This document shows positions 15,971-28,115 of a stretch of 64,000 bases of DNA, in pieces. The position numbers were made by a program, and so were the translations under genes. The notes below the pieces were generated by a model. It did not search any database and was not told where the DNA came from. It saw nothing but the letters and a program-made list of their open reading frames with translations. Within the stretch, counting starts at the first letter, position 1; each line of letters starts with the position of its first letter. Source of the DNA: Bog-473 sp964457065 (lineage in GTDB: Bacteria > Actinomycetota > Acidimicrobiia > Acidimicrobiales > RAAP-2); contig CAYWDQ010000004.1 in NCBI GenBank assembly GCA_964457065.1, positions 3,160 through 67,159 of the forward strand, in the 5' to 3' direction.

Positions 15971-17019
15971 CCGGTCCCGTGCGCGCCCTCTCCGTCGACC
16001 TCGCCGACCGCTCGTATCCGGTGCTCGTCGGCCGTGGCGCGCGCCACGAGGTCGCACGTTTCGTGCCGCCCGGTGCCAAGTCCGCCGTGATCGTCACCCA
16101 GGAATCCGTCAAGGACGCGGGCTGGGCCGAAGGCCTCGATCCCGGTGTCCCGACCACCATGTGCCTCATCCCCGACGGGGAGGACGCCAAGACCCTGGCC
16201 ACGGTGGAGGACCTTGCCCGCAGTTTCGCCCGGGCGGGCCTCTCGCGGGCCGACGTCGTCGTCGCGGTCGGCGGGGGCATCGTGACCGACGTCGCGGGCT
16301 TCGCGGCCGCCACCTACCACCGCGGGATGGCGTACGTGAACGTGGCGACCACGCTGCTGGGCCAGGTCGACGCCGCCATCGGCGGAAAGACGGGGGTCAA
16401 TCTGCCCGAGGGCAAGAACCTCGTGGGCGCCTTCTGGCAGCCCAATGCGGTGCTGTGCGACACCGAGACCCTCTCGTCGCTGCCCCCGCGCGAGTGGGCC
16501 TGCGGCCGCGGCGAGATCGCCAAGTACTCCTTCCTCGGGGACGGGCCGCAGGCGGACCAGCCGATCGAGGAGCAGGTGGCGCGCTGCGTGGGGATCAAGG
16601 CCGCGGTCGTCGCCGAGGACGAACGAGAGGGTGGGCGGCGCATGATCCTCAACTACGGCCACACCCTGGGCCACGCGCTCGAGGGTGCGGCGCTGGCGGA
16701 CCATCACGAGTGGGACCTGCGCCACGGAGAGGCCGTGGCCATCGGGCTGCTGTTCGCCGCCCTGCTGGCGCAACGCCTCGGGCGCATCGACGAGCGTCGC
16801 GTCGACGACCACCGCACGGTCATCGGGAGTTTCGACCTCCCGACCGACCTGCCGGCGGGAGCCGACGCCGAGGAGCTGGTCTCGTTCATGGGCCGCGACA
16901 AGAAGGCGCAACAGGACCTGACGTTCGTTCTCGACGGCCCGAGCGGTGTGGAGCCGGTGCACGGCGTCGCCGCCGCCGACGTGGTCGCTACCCTGGCAGC
17001 CATGGGTGCGCGCTCGTGA
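15967..17019 (+). CDS. aroB: 3-dehydroquinate synthase
   Basis: NAD- and Zn-dependent cyclisation of DAHP to 3-dehydroquinate. The 350-aa protein shows VAVGGGIVTDVAGFAAATYHRGM, TTLLGQVDAAIGGKTGVNLPEGKNLVGAFWQP, EFAKY-like GEIAKYSFLG and the zinc-ligand segments NYGHTLGHALEG and HGEAVAIGL. All are canonical for AroB. Both ends overlap their neighbours by 4 bp. No DAHP synthase or shikimate dehydrogenase is in the window. Confidence 0.97.
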   Translation: MTGPVRALSVDLADRSYPVLVGRGARHEVARFVPPGAKSAVIVTQESVKDAGWAEGLDPGVPTTMCLIPDGEDAKTLATVEDLARSFARAGLSRADVVVAVGGGIVTDVAGFAAATYHRGMAYVNVATTLLGQVDAAIGGKTGVNLPEGKNLVGAFWQPNAVLCDTETLSSLPPREWACGRGEIAKYSFLGDGPQADQPIEEQVARCVGIKAAVVAEDEREGGRRMILNYGHTLGHALEGAALADHHEWDLRHGEAVAIGLLFAALLAQRLGRIDERRVDDHRTVIGSFDLPTDLPAGADAEELVSFMGRDKKAQQDLTFVLDGPSGVEPVHGVAAADVVATLAAMGARS

Positions 17020-17456
17020 GTCTCGTCCTGCTCCTCTCGGGACCGAACCTCGACCTCCTCGGCGAGCGGGAGCCGGCGGTCTACGGGACCGACACGCTGG
17101 CCGACCACGTGGCGCGGGCCGGGTCGGCCGCGGCGCGCCACGGGCTGGAGCTCGAGCACCTCCAGTCGAATCACGAAGGGGAGCTGATCGACGCGGTCCA
17201 CGGGGCGCGGGGGAGGGCGGACGCACTCGTGATCAACGCCGGCGCCCTGAGCCACACCTCTTGGTCGCTGCACGACGCCGTGGCGGCCTTCGACGGGCCC
17301 GTCGTGGAGCTGCACATCTCGAACCCCGCCGCCCGCGACCCGTTCCGCCACACCTCGGTGCTGGCCCCCGTCAGCTCCGGGGTCATCGCCGGCTTCGGCG
17401 GCCTCGGCTACGAGCTCGCCGTCGACGCCGTCGCCGCACTACTGAAGGGAGCCTGA
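17016..17456 (+). CDS. aroQ: 3-dehydroquinate dehydratase, type II
   Basis: GTG at 17016 overlaps the aroB stop and gives 146 aa, the normal type II length. Active-site elements: SGPNLDLLGEREPAVYG with the catalytic Tyr near residue 24, QSNHEGELIDAVH, VINAGALSHTSWSLHDAV and VELHISNPAARDPFRHTSVL with the second His. The common GPNLNLLG is GPNLDLLG here. The long frame beginning at 15651 is aroK/aroB shadow and is not used. Confidence 0.95.
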   Translation: MSLVLLLSGPNLDLLGEREPAVYGTDTLADHVARAGSAAARHGLELEHLQSNHEGELIDAVHGARGRADALVINAGALSHTSWSLHDAVAAFDGPVVELHISNPAARDPFRHTSVLAPVSSGVIAGFGGLGYELAVDAVAALLKGA

Positions 17457-17463
17457 GCCGCCC

Positions 17464-18636
17464 ATGAGCACCAGCACCGCCTCACAACGCGCCAACCCGT
17501 ACACACCCGCAACCTCGCCGCTGCCGGCCATCACCGTCACCGGGCGCCTCGACCGCCTGCGCGACGCGTTCGACGCGCACGAGGTCGACGCCCTCGTCGT
17601 GACGACGCTGGCCAACGTCCGCTACCTCACCGGGTTCTCGGGCTCGGCGGGCGTCCTCACCGTCACGCGTGACGCCGCGCTGCTCACGACCGACGGGCGC
17701 TACCGGACGCAGTCGGCCGAGCAGGTCGAGAAGGCGGGCGCCGCCGCGCAGGTCGAGATCACGATCGGCCCGGTGACCGAGCAGCGCAAGGCGGCCCAGG
17801 CGGCGCTCTCCGCCACCGCCATCGCCCGCATCGGGCTGGAGGCCGACAACGTCAGCTGGAGCGCGCAGCGCACCTGGGCGGGTCTCCTCGACGAGGACAG
17901 GCTGGTCGCCACCTCCAACGCGGTCGAGGCACTGCGGGAACGGAAGGACGCCGCCGAGATCGCCCGCATGGAGCGTGCCGCCGCCATCGCCGACGCCGCG
18001 CTGTTCGAGGTGCTCCCCCTGATGAGCCAGGGCGTCACCGAGGAGCACTTCGCTCTGGAGCTCGACACGGCCATGCGCAGGGGAGGGGCCGAGAGCACCG
18101 CCTTCGAGACCATCGTCGCCGCCGGCGAGAACTCGGCCAAGCCCCACCACCACCCGGGCTCCCGCCGCATCGACGCCGGCGACCCGGTCGTGGTCGACTT
18201 CGGCGCCACCTTCGAGGGCTACCGCTCCGACATGACGCGCACGTTCTGCGTCGGCACGGACCCCGAGGGCGAGCTGGCGCGCGTCTTCGCCGTGGTCGGC
18301 GAGTCGCAGGCGGCCGGCGCAGCCGCTGTGCGGCCCGGCATCAGTGCCAAGGAGGTCGACGACGTCTGTCGGCAGATCATCGCCGAGGCGGGCTGGGCCG
18401 AGCGCTTCGAGCACGGGACGGGACACGGCGTCGGCCTCGATATCCACGAGGCGCCCACGGTCAGCCAACTCGGCACTGCTATCCTCGCCCCCGGCTTCGT
18501 CGTCACCGTCGAGCCCGGTGTCTACCTCCCCGGGCACGGAGGTGTCCGTGTCGAGGACACCCTGGTCGTGACCGAGGACGGCGCCCGCCCACTGACCCGA
18601 TTCACAAAGGACATCCATGGCAGTCTCGACCAATGA
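17464..18636 (+). CDS. M24-family metallopeptidase, probable Xaa-Pro aminopeptidase
   Basis: Cleaves the N-terminal residue before proline (or a related dipeptide) with a two-metal centre. The protein is 390 aa: a creatinase-like N-terminal domain (VDALVVTTLANVRYLTGFSG near residue 40) and a pita-bread catalytic domain. Metal ligands are visible in VVDFGATFEGYRSDMTRTF (two Asp), EHGTGHGVGLDIHEAP (His) and VTVEPGVYLPGHGGVRVEDTL (two Glu). The gene is placed just before efp and overlaps it by 20 bp, an arrangement common in bacteria. Confidence 0.9.
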   Translation: MSTSTASQRANPYTPATSPLPAITVTGRLDRLRDAFDAHEVDALVVTTLANVRYLTGFSGSAGVLTVTRDAALLTTDGRYRTQSAEQVEKAGAAAQVEITIGPVTEQRKAAQAALSATAIARIGLEADNVSWSAQRTWAGLLDEDRLVATSNAVEALRERKDAAEIARMERAAAIADAALFEVLPLMSQGVTEEHFALELDTAMRRGGAESTAFETIVAAGENSAKPHHHPGSRRIDAGDPVVVDFGATFEGYRSDMTRTFCVGTDPEGELARVFAVVGESQAAGAAAVRPGISAKEVDDVCRQIIAEAGWAERFEHGTGHGVGLDIHEAPTVSQLGTAILAPGFVVTVEPGVYLPGHGGVRVEDTLVVTEDGARPLTRFTKDIHGSLDQ

Positions 18637-19177
18637 CCTGAAGAACGGCATGAGCCTGGACCTCCCCGAGGGCCTGTTCAGCGTCGTCGAGTTCCAGCAC
18701 GTCAAGCCGGGCAAGGGCGGCGCCTTCGTGCGCACCAAGCTCAAGAACGTCCGCAGCGGTGCGGTGATCGAGCGCACCTACCGGGCCGACGAGAAGCTCG
18801 AGCAGGCGATCATCGACAAGCGCGACATGCAGTTCCTCTACCGCGACGGCACCGACTTCGTGTTCATGGACACGACGACCTACGAGCAGATGCAGGCATC
18901 GCCCGACGCACTCGGCGACGCGCCGAACTTCCTCAAGGAGGGTGACGAGGCGAACCTGCAGATGTACAACGGCGAGATCGTCGGCGTGGAGCTGCCGGCC
19001 GCCGTGGAGCTCACCGTCACCGAGACCGAGCCCGGGATGCAGGGAGACCGCGTGTCGGGTGCCCGCAAGCCGGCGACCCTGCAGACGGGCCTGGTGGTCC
19101 AGGTGCCGCTGTTCGTCAACACCGGCGACGTGCTCAAGATCGACACCCGCTCGGGCGAGTACCTGACCAGGGCCTGA
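18617..19177 (+). CDS. efp: translation elongation factor P
   Basis: EF-P, 186 aa, relieves ribosome stalling at proline runs. The loop that reaches the peptidyl transferase centre reads HVKPGKGGAFVRTKL with Lys33 at the tip. The domain III signature TGLVVQVPLFVNTGDVLKIDTRSGEYLTR closes the protein. The start ATG lies inside the end of the peptidase gene, so expression may be coupled. No EpmA/EpmB or EarP genes are nearby, so no modification is implied. Confidence 0.97.
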   Translation: MAVSTNDLKNGMSLDLPEGLFSVVEFQHVKPGKGGAFVRTKLKNVRSGAVIERTYRADEKLEQAIIDKRDMQFLYRDGTDFVFMDTTTYEQMQASPDALGDAPNFLKEGDEANLQMYNGEIVGVELPAAVELTVTETEPGMQGDRVSGARKPATLQTGLVVQVPLFVNTGDVLKIDTRSGEYLTRA

Positions 19178-19232
19178 GGCCCGGCCGCCGACCTCGGGCG
19201 CAGGACCCGGCCGAGGCCAGGACCGACCCACC

Positions 19233-19649
19233 ATGACCGACACCGCCCCCCGGCACCAACAGCGCGAGCGGGCGCTGTCGCTGCTCTACGAGGCCGAGCT
19301 CAAGGGCCAGGGCCCGCTCGCCGTCCTCGACGCCCTGCCCGTGCCGCCCGATCCCTTCGTGCGCTCCCTGGTGGTGCAGGCCGTCGCGACCCGGGACGAG
19401 GCCGACCGGCGGATCGGCGCCGCGTCCGTGGGCTGGCCGCTCGATCGCATGGCGGTGATCGACCGGATCGTGCTGCGCCTCGCCGTGGCCGAGCTGCTGA
19501 GTCCCGACGGGCCGCCGGTGGCGGTGGTGATCGACGAGGCCGTGGAGCTGGTGAAGGAGTACTCGACCGACGAGTCGGGGCGCTTCGTCAACGGGATCCT
19601 CTCCACGATCGCCGCCGACGTGGCGCCCGGCAGGCCGACGCCGGGCTGA
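19233..19649 (+). CDS. nusB: transcription antitermination factor NusB
   Basis: All-helical RNA-binding protein (138 aa) that binds boxA RNA with S10 in rRNA antitermination. It begins with the typical QQRERALSLLYEAELKG. The C-terminal half has WPLDRMAVIDRIVLRLAVAELL, then VVIDEAVELVKEYSTDESGRFVNGILSTI, the strongest NusB signature. It sits 55 bp after efp, and the pair commonly precedes the pyr operon in actinobacteria. Confidence 0.95.
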   Translation: MTDTAPRHQQRERALSLLYEAELKGQGPLAVLDALPVPPDPFVRSLVVQAVATRDEADRRIGAASVGWPLDRMAVIDRIVLRLAVAELLSPDGPPVAVVIDEAVELVKEYSTDESGRFVNGILSTIAADVAPGRPTPG

Positions 19650-19708
19650 AGCCCCGGCCCGCGCCACCGGTCCGGCGCGCTAGGGTTGGTGCCTGACCGT
19701 GAAGTGAG

Positions 19709-19734
19709 TCCTGTGAGGCTCACACGGCAGGAGG
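19709..19734 (+). promoter_or_regulatory. PyrR-binding RNA element overlapping the pyrR ribosome binding site
   Basis: TCCTGTGAGGCTCACACGG (19709-19727) fits the PyrR binding-loop consensus UCCNGNGAGGCU...GG. TCCTG (19709-19713) can pair with CAGGA (19728-19732), which includes the start of the AGGAGG ribosome binding site (19729-19734) for the GTG at 19739. PyrR bound with UMP would hide the ribosome binding site, the translational-repression mode described for actinobacteria. A TAGGGT -10-like box lies upstream at 19681-19686. Confidence 0.82.
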
Positions 19735-19738
19735 AGCA

Positions 19739-20311
19739 GTGGCCGAACGCGAACGCAGTCATACGCGACCCCTCGGGGGAGTGTTCGTGGCCCACTCCCA
19801 GGTCCTGACCGCCGCCGACGTCCAGCGCGCCCTCACCCGCATGTCGCACGAGATCGTCGAGCGCAACGGCGGTGCGGACGACGTGGTCCTGGTCGGGCTC
19901 CAGACCGGTGGCATCCCCCTCGCCGTGAAGATGGCCGAGACCCTCCGGCAGATCGAGGGCACCGACCGCCTCGACGTCGGCAGCCTCGACGTCGCCTTCT
20001 ACCGCGATGACATCGGCCTGCGGCCCGTCCTCCCCGAGGCCGTCACCGACATCCCCGTCGACCTGGCGGGGCGGGTGGTCGTGCTGGTCGATGACGTCCT
20101 CTTCACCGGCCGCACCATCCGGGCCGCGCTCAACGCCCTGAACGACTTCGGCCGGGCCCGGGCCGTCCAGCTCGCCGTCATGGTCGACCGCGGCCACCGC
20201 GAGCTGCCGATCCGCCCCGACTACGTCGGCAAGAACCTGCCGACGCGGCGCGAGGAGATGGTCGACGTCGGAGAGGACGGCGTGTGGATCGGGACCTTGG
20301 AGGACAAGTGA
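19739..20311 (+). CDS. pyrR: bifunctional pyr operon regulator / uracil phosphoribosyltransferase
   Basis: A type I phosphoribosyltransferase-fold protein (190 aa) that binds pyr mRNA in response to uridine nucleotides and has uracil phosphoribosyltransferase activity. The PRPP-binding loop is VVVLVDDVLFTGRTIRAALNAL near residue 118. Other PyrR signatures are HEIVERNGGADDVVLVGLQTGGIPLA and MVDRGHRELPIRPDYVGKNLPT. GTG 19739 follows AGGAGG and begins MAERERSHTRPLGG. It heads the pyr operon, overlaps pyrB by 4 bp and is likely autoregulated through the element at 19709-19734. Confidence 0.96.
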   Translation: MAERERSHTRPLGGVFVAHSQVLTAADVQRALTRMSHEIVERNGGADDVVLVGLQTGGIPLAVKMAETLRQIEGTDRLDVGSLDVAFYRDDIGLRPVLPEAVTDIPVDLAGRVVVLVDDVLFTGRTIRAALNALNDFGRARAVQLAVMVDRGHRELPIRPDYVGKNLPTRREEMVDVGEDGVWIGTLEDK

Positions 20312-21300
20312 CGGGCGCGCGCCACCTTCTCTCGGTGTCCGACCTCGGGGCGGACGGCATCGCCGAGGTGCTGCGCGTCGCCGAAGCCTTCGCCGAGGTG
20401 GAGAGGCGGTCGATGCCCAAGGTCCCGACGCTGCGGGGCAAGGTGGTGGCGACCTTGTTCTTCGAGGAGTCGACCCGCACCCGGCTGTCCTTCGAGACGG
20501 CCGCCAAGCGGCTCTCGGCCGACGTGCTCTCCCTCGCCGTCGCCACCTCGTCGGTGAAGAAGGGCGAGAGCCTGCGTGACACCGTCGAGACGGTCGAGGC
20601 GATGGGCATCGACGCGGTCATCATCCGCCATTCGTCGGCCGGCGCACCCCACCAGGTGGCGCGCTGGGTCGAGCGCGCCCACGTCGTCAACGCCGGCGAC
20701 GGCTGGCACGAGCACCCCACCCAGGCCCTGCTGGACTGCTTCACGGTGCGTCAGGTGCTGGCCGAGCGCAAGGGCGTGGCGCCCGACGAGCTCGGCATCG
20801 GCTGCTTCGAGGGTCTGCGCGTGCTCATCGTCGGCGACGTCCGGCACAGCCGGGTGGCCCGCTCCGAGGTGCTCGCCTACACCGTCCTCGGAGCACACGT
20901 CACCCTGGCCGCACCCGGCAGCCTGCTGCCGCCCTCGCTCGAGGGCTGGCCGGTCGAGGTGGCGACCGACCTCGATGCTGCACTCGGCGACGCCGACGTG
21001 GTCTCGCTCCTGCGCCTCCAGGCCGAGCGGGGGAGCGGGTCGTTCGTGCCCTCGCTGCGCGAGTACACGGCGCGGTGGGGCCTCACGGCCCGCCGGGCGC
21101 AGCGCCTGGGGGAGGACGCCATCGTGACCCACCCCGGACCGATGGTGCGCGGGGTCGAGATCGCCTCGGACGTGGCCGACCTGCCGCGCACCGTCGTGAC
21201 CCAACAGGTGGCCAACGGTGTGGCGGTGCGCATGGCCATCCTGTTCCTGCTGCTCGGGGGCGAGCTCCCCGGCGCCGCGGAGGTGCCCGCCGTTGCCTGA
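20308..21300 (+). CDS. pyrB: aspartate carbamoyltransferase, catalytic subunit
   Basis: Joins carbamoyl phosphate and aspartate to make carbamoyl aspartate. GTG at 20308 overlaps the pyrR stop and is preceded by ggagga; it gives 330 aa. Motifs: the carbamoyl-phosphate loop FFEESTRTRLSFETAAKRL near 45, HSSAGAPHQVARW, DGWHEHPTQALLDCFT with the catalytic His, and VMHPGP-like VTHPGPMVRGVEI near the end. No regulatory pyrI subunit is adjacent, as expected outside enterobacteria and archaea. Confidence 0.96.
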   Translation: MTGARHLLSVSDLGADGIAEVLRVAEAFAEVERRSMPKVPTLRGKVVATLFFEESTRTRLSFETAAKRLSADVLSLAVATSSVKKGESLRDTVETVEAMGIDAVIIRHSSAGAPHQVARWVERAHVVNAGDGWHEHPTQALLDCFTVRQVLAERKGVAPDELGIGCFEGLRVLIVGDVRHSRVARSEVLAYTVLGAHVTLAAPGSLLPPSLEGWPVEVATDLDAALGDADVVSLLRLQAERGSGSFVPSLREYTARWGLTARRAQRLGEDAIVTHPGPMVRGVEIASDVADLPRTVVTQQVANGVAVRMAILFLLLGGELPGAAEVPAVA

Positions 21301-22615
21301 CGCCACGCTGGTCATCCGGGGCGGCACCGTCATCGGGCCGGAGGGCTCGGCGCGCCTCGACGTCGCCGTGCGCGCCGGCGCCGTGGTCGGCCTGGCCGAG
21401 ACGATCGAGCCGCCGCAGGGGGCCGTGATCCTCGACGCCACCGGCTGCCTGGTCGGCCCGGGACTCGTCGACCTGCACGCGCACCTGCGCCAGCCTGGTC
21501 GCGAGGAGGCCGAGACGATCGAGACGGGAGCCCGGGCCGCTGCGCTCGGCGGCTACACGGCCATCGTCGCCATGCCCAACACGGAGCCGGCGATCGATTC
21601 GGCCGGCGTGGCCGGCGAGGTCCTGGCGCTCGGCGCCGGGTGCGCGGCGGAGGTCGCCGTGGCGGGCGCCATCACGGTGGGGCGGGCGGGCACCGCGCTG
21701 GCCCCCCTCGGCGAGCTGGCCGCGCTGGGGGTCACGCTCTTCACCGACGACGGCGCCGGTGTGCAGGACGGCGCGCTGATGCGCCGCGCGCTCGACTACG
21801 CCAAGGGCCTCGGGGTCACGCTGGCGCAGCATTGCGAGGACACCTGCCTGGCCGCGGGCGGCGCCATGCACGAAGGCAGCTGGTCGAGCCGGCTCGGCAT
21901 CCCGGGCATGCCGGCCGCAGCCGAGGAGGCCATGGTCGCCCGCGACATAGCGCTGGCCCGGCTGACCGGAGCGCCGGTCCACTTCCTGCACCTCTCGACG
22001 GCGGGGTCGGTGGAGCTGGTCCGTCGGGCCAAGGCGGAGGGGCTGGCGGTGACGGCGGAGGCGGCGCCGCACCACATGCTCCTCACCCATGCCGCGGTGG
22101 CGGGGTACGACCCGGTCTTCAGGGTCAACCCGCCGCTGCGGACCGACGAGGACGTCGCGGCCGTCGTGGCGGGGCTGTGCGACGGCACCATCGACGCGGT
22201 GGCGACGGACCACGCCCCCCACGCCCCCGAGTCCAAGGACGTGCCCTTCGACCAGGCCCCGCCGGGGATGCTGGGGCTGCAGACCGCGCTGCCGGTCGCG
22301 TGGGAGGTGCTGTCGCCGCACATGGGTCCCGAGCGGGTGTTCGCGCTCATGAGCGCGCAGCCGGCCGCGATCGCCAAGCTGACGGCCACGGACCCGCGCA
22401 CCGCCGGCCACAGCGCGCAGGGGGGCCCCGTCGAGGTGGGCGCAGTGGCCAACCTGTGCGTCTTCGACCCCGCGGCGGTGACGGTGGTGGACCCGATGCG
22501 GCTGGCCAGCCGGAGCCGCAACACGCCCTACGCGGGCCGCACGTTCGCCGGAGCGGTGCGCCACACCGTGCTGCGGGGCGAGCCCGTCGTGATCGACGCC
22601 GTGGCGCAGCGGTGA
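21293..22615 (+). CDS. pyrC: dihydroorotase
   Basis: Cyclises carbamoyl aspartate to dihydroorotate. No ATG or GTG gives the usual N terminus. TTG at 21293, with ggagg at 21279-21283 (9 nt upstream), starts LPDATLVIRGGTVIGPEG and gives 440 aa, overlapping pyrB by 8 bp. Type I dihydroorotase motifs: GLVDLHAHLRQPGREEAET with metal-binding His residues, VAMPNTEPAID, FLHLSTAGSVELV and AVATDHAPHAPESK with the catalytic Asp. The longer frame from 21218 is pyrB shadow. Confidence 0.95.
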   Translation: MPDATLVIRGGTVIGPEGSARLDVAVRAGAVVGLAETIEPPQGAVILDATGCLVGPGLVDLHAHLRQPGREEAETIETGARAAALGGYTAIVAMPNTEPAIDSAGVAGEVLALGAGCAAEVAVAGAITVGRAGTALAPLGELAALGVTLFTDDGAGVQDGALMRRALDYAKGLGVTLAQHCEDTCLAAGGAMHEGSWSSRLGIPGMPAAAEEAMVARDIALARLTGAPVHFLHLSTAGSVELVRRAKAEGLAVTAEAAPHHMLLTHAAVAGYDPVFRVNPPLRTDEDVAAVVAGLCDGTIDAVATDHAPHAPESKDVPFDQAPPGMLGLQTALPVAWEVLSPHMGPERVFALMSAQPAAIAKLTATDPRTAGHSAQGGPVEVGAVANLCVFDPAAVTVVDPMRLASRSRNTPYAGRTFAGAVRHTVLRGEPVVIDAVAQR

Positions 22616-23751
22616 GCGCCCCGGGCACCGACGGAGACCGGGCGCCGGCGCTCCTGGTCACTGCAGACGGCGCCGTGTTCGCCGGGGAGGCGGCGGGGGC
22701 TGTGGTCCCCGCGGCGACGGGCGAGCTCGTCTTCAACACGGCCATGAGCGGCTACCAGGAGGTCATCACCGACCCGTCCTACGCGGGCCAGGTCATCTCC
22801 TTCACGAGCACGCACATCGGCAACTACGGCACCAACGCGGCCGACGACGAGGCGGTCGCCCCGCGCTGCCGGGGCGTCGTGGTGTGCGACCTGACTGCCG
22901 AGCCGTCGAACTGGCGGGCGACGGAGGGCCTCGAACCGTTCCTCCGCCGGCACGGCGTGCCGGCCATGACCGGGGTCGACACCAGGCGCCTGGCGCGCCA
23001 CGTCCGCGACGCCGGTGCCGTGCCCTGCGCGTTCGGCACGGCGTCCGAGGCCGAGCTGCGCGCCGCTGCGGCGACCGCCGTGGGGACCGACGGCGTGGAC
23101 CTGGTGTCGGGCGTCACGGCTGCCGGGCCCAGCGTCCACCCCGCCACGGGCGCCGGCGCGATCGCCGGCGGGCTGCGCATCGTGGCCTACGACTTCGGCG
23201 TGAAGACCACCATGGTCGACCTTCTCACGACCCTCGGCCCGGTCACCGTGGTGCCCGCGGGCACCACGGCCGACGAGGTGCTCGAACTCGAGCCGGACGG
23301 CGTCTTCCTCTCCAACGGGCCGGGGGACCCGGCCGCGCTGCCCGGCCCCACGGCCGCCGTGGCCGACCTGGTGGGCCGCGTCCCGGTCTTCGGCATCTGC
23401 CTCGGCCACCAGATCCTGGCCACCGCGCTGGGTGGCACCACCTACAAGCTGCCCTTCGGTCACCACGGCGCCAACCACCCGGTGCAGCGGCTCGAGACGG
23501 GTGTGGTCGAGATCACCAGCCAGAACCACAACTACGCCGTCGCCGCCGGTTCCATCCCGGACGCCGAGACGACGCACGTGAACCTGAACGACGGCGTCAT
23601 CGAGGGGTTCCGGTCCCTGACGGCCCCGGCGTTCTCCGTGCAGTACCACCCCGAGGCCGCCCCCGGTCCCCACGACGCCCGGTACCTCTTCGGTGCCTTC
23701 CGCGACCTGATGCTCGCCCACCCTGCCCGCCCCGGCGCCCGGACGCGCTGA
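22612..23751 (+). CDS. carA: carbamoyl-phosphate synthase, small (glutaminase) subunit
   Basis: Releases ammonia from glutamine for CarB. GTG at 22612 overlaps the pyrC stop and gives 379 aa. The N-terminal domain has ELVFNTAMSGYQEVITDPSYAGQ. The class I glutamine amidotransferase domain has VFLSNGPGDPAAL, the nucleophile in FGICLGHQILATALGG, SQNHNYAV and the His/Glu pair in VQYHPEAAPGPHD. The product feeds both pyrimidine and arginine synthesis. Confidence 0.97.
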   Translation: MSAPGTDGDRAPALLVTADGAVFAGEAAGAVVPAATGELVFNTAMSGYQEVITDPSYAGQVISFTSTHIGNYGTNAADDEAVAPRCRGVVVCDLTAEPSNWRATEGLEPFLRRHGVPAMTGVDTRRLARHVRDAGAVPCAFGTASEAELRAAAATAVGTDGVDLVSGVTAAGPSVHPATGAGAIAGGLRIVAYDFGVKTTMVDLLTTLGPVTVVPAGTTADEVLELEPDGVFLSNGPGDPAALPGPTAAVADLVGRVPVFGICLGHQILATALGGTTYKLPFGHHGANHPVQRLETGVVEITSQNHNYAVAAGSIPDAETTHVNLNDGVIEGFRSLTAPAFSVQYHPEAAPGPHDARYLFGAFRDLMLAHPARPGARTR

Positions 23752-23772
23752 GCGGGCGGGGGAGACACCGAC

Positions 23773-27074
<3,302 letters not shown>

Positions 27075-27078
<4 letters not shown>

Positions 27079-28115
27079 ACGTGCGGATGCCCGGTGCGGC
27101 GGCGCTCGCGACACGCGTGGGCGGCGTCGAGCTGGACAACCCGATCATGACGGCCTCAGGGACGTCGGGGCACGGGGCCGAGCTGGCGGAGTACGGCGCG
27201 CTCGACGGCCTCGGCGCGGTGGTCGTCAAGTCGCTCTGCGTCGATCCGTGGCCCGGCAACCCTGCCCCGCGGGTGCACGAGGTGGGCGCCGGCATGCTCA
27301 ACAGCGTCGGGCTGCAGGGTCCGGGGCTCCCGGTCTGGCTGACCCACGACCTGCCGGCGCTGCACGCCGCCGGGGCGCGCATCGTGGTCAGCATCTGGGG
27401 CCGCACCGTGTCGGACTACGCCCGGGCCGCCGAACTCGTGGCGGCGGCGGCCAGCGGCGCCGACGGCCCCGGCACGGGCATCGTGGCGCTCGAGGTCAAC
27501 GTGAGCTGCCCCAACGTGGAGGACCGCTCACGGATGTTCGCCCACTCGGCCGACGCCACGTCCAGGGTCATGGCGGCCACGGCCTGCGGGCTGCCGCGCT
27601 GGGCCAAGCTCAGCCCCAACGTGCCCGACGTGGTCGAGATCGCCTCGGGCGCCCTCGAGGGCGGCGCCGACGCCTTGACGCTGGTCAACACCCTCCTGGG
27701 CCTGGCCCTCGACACCGAATCGGGAAGGCCGGTCCTGGGCGCCGGGGGCGGCGGGCTCTCGGGGTGCGCGGTGCACCCGGTCGCGGTGCGGGCCGTGTGG
27801 GAGTGCCGTGCCGCGTTCCCGGAGGTGCCCATCGTCGGGGTGGGCGGGGTCATGACCGGCCGTGACGCGGTGGAGCTGTTGCAGGCCGGCGCCGACGCCG
27901 TGCAGGTGGGCACCGCGACCTTCCGGGACCCGAGGGCGCCCTGGAAGGTGCTCCGCCAGGTGGCGCGGTGGTGCGACGGCCACGGCACGACCGTCGAGGG
28001 GATCCGGGCCCGGGCGCGCCAGCGCGCCGGCGCGGGTGCCGCCGGCGGGATGGGGGCAGCCGTCGGTCCCTCGCCGGCAACGACAACGTTCAAGGAAGGA
28101 GGCCGGGATGGCTGA
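27075..28115 (+). CDS. pyrD: dihydroorotate dehydrogenase, class 1
   Basis: FMN enzyme that oxidises dihydroorotate to orotate. GTG at 27075 overlaps the carB stop (GTGA) and gives 346 aa; GTG 27063 and ATG 27087 are alternatives. Class 1 features: ELDNPIMTASGTSGHG, KSLCVDPWPGNPAPRV, MLNSVGLQGPGLPVW, the catalytic-Cys segment VALEVNVSCPNVEDRS and the FMN-phosphate loop PIVGVGGVMTGRDAVELLQAGADAVQVGTA. The Cys base marks it as class 1 (cytosolic), not the class 2 enzyme of mycobacteria. No pyrK electron-transfer subunit is beside it. A Gly/Ala-rich tail of about 35 residues is unusual. Confidence 0.93.
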
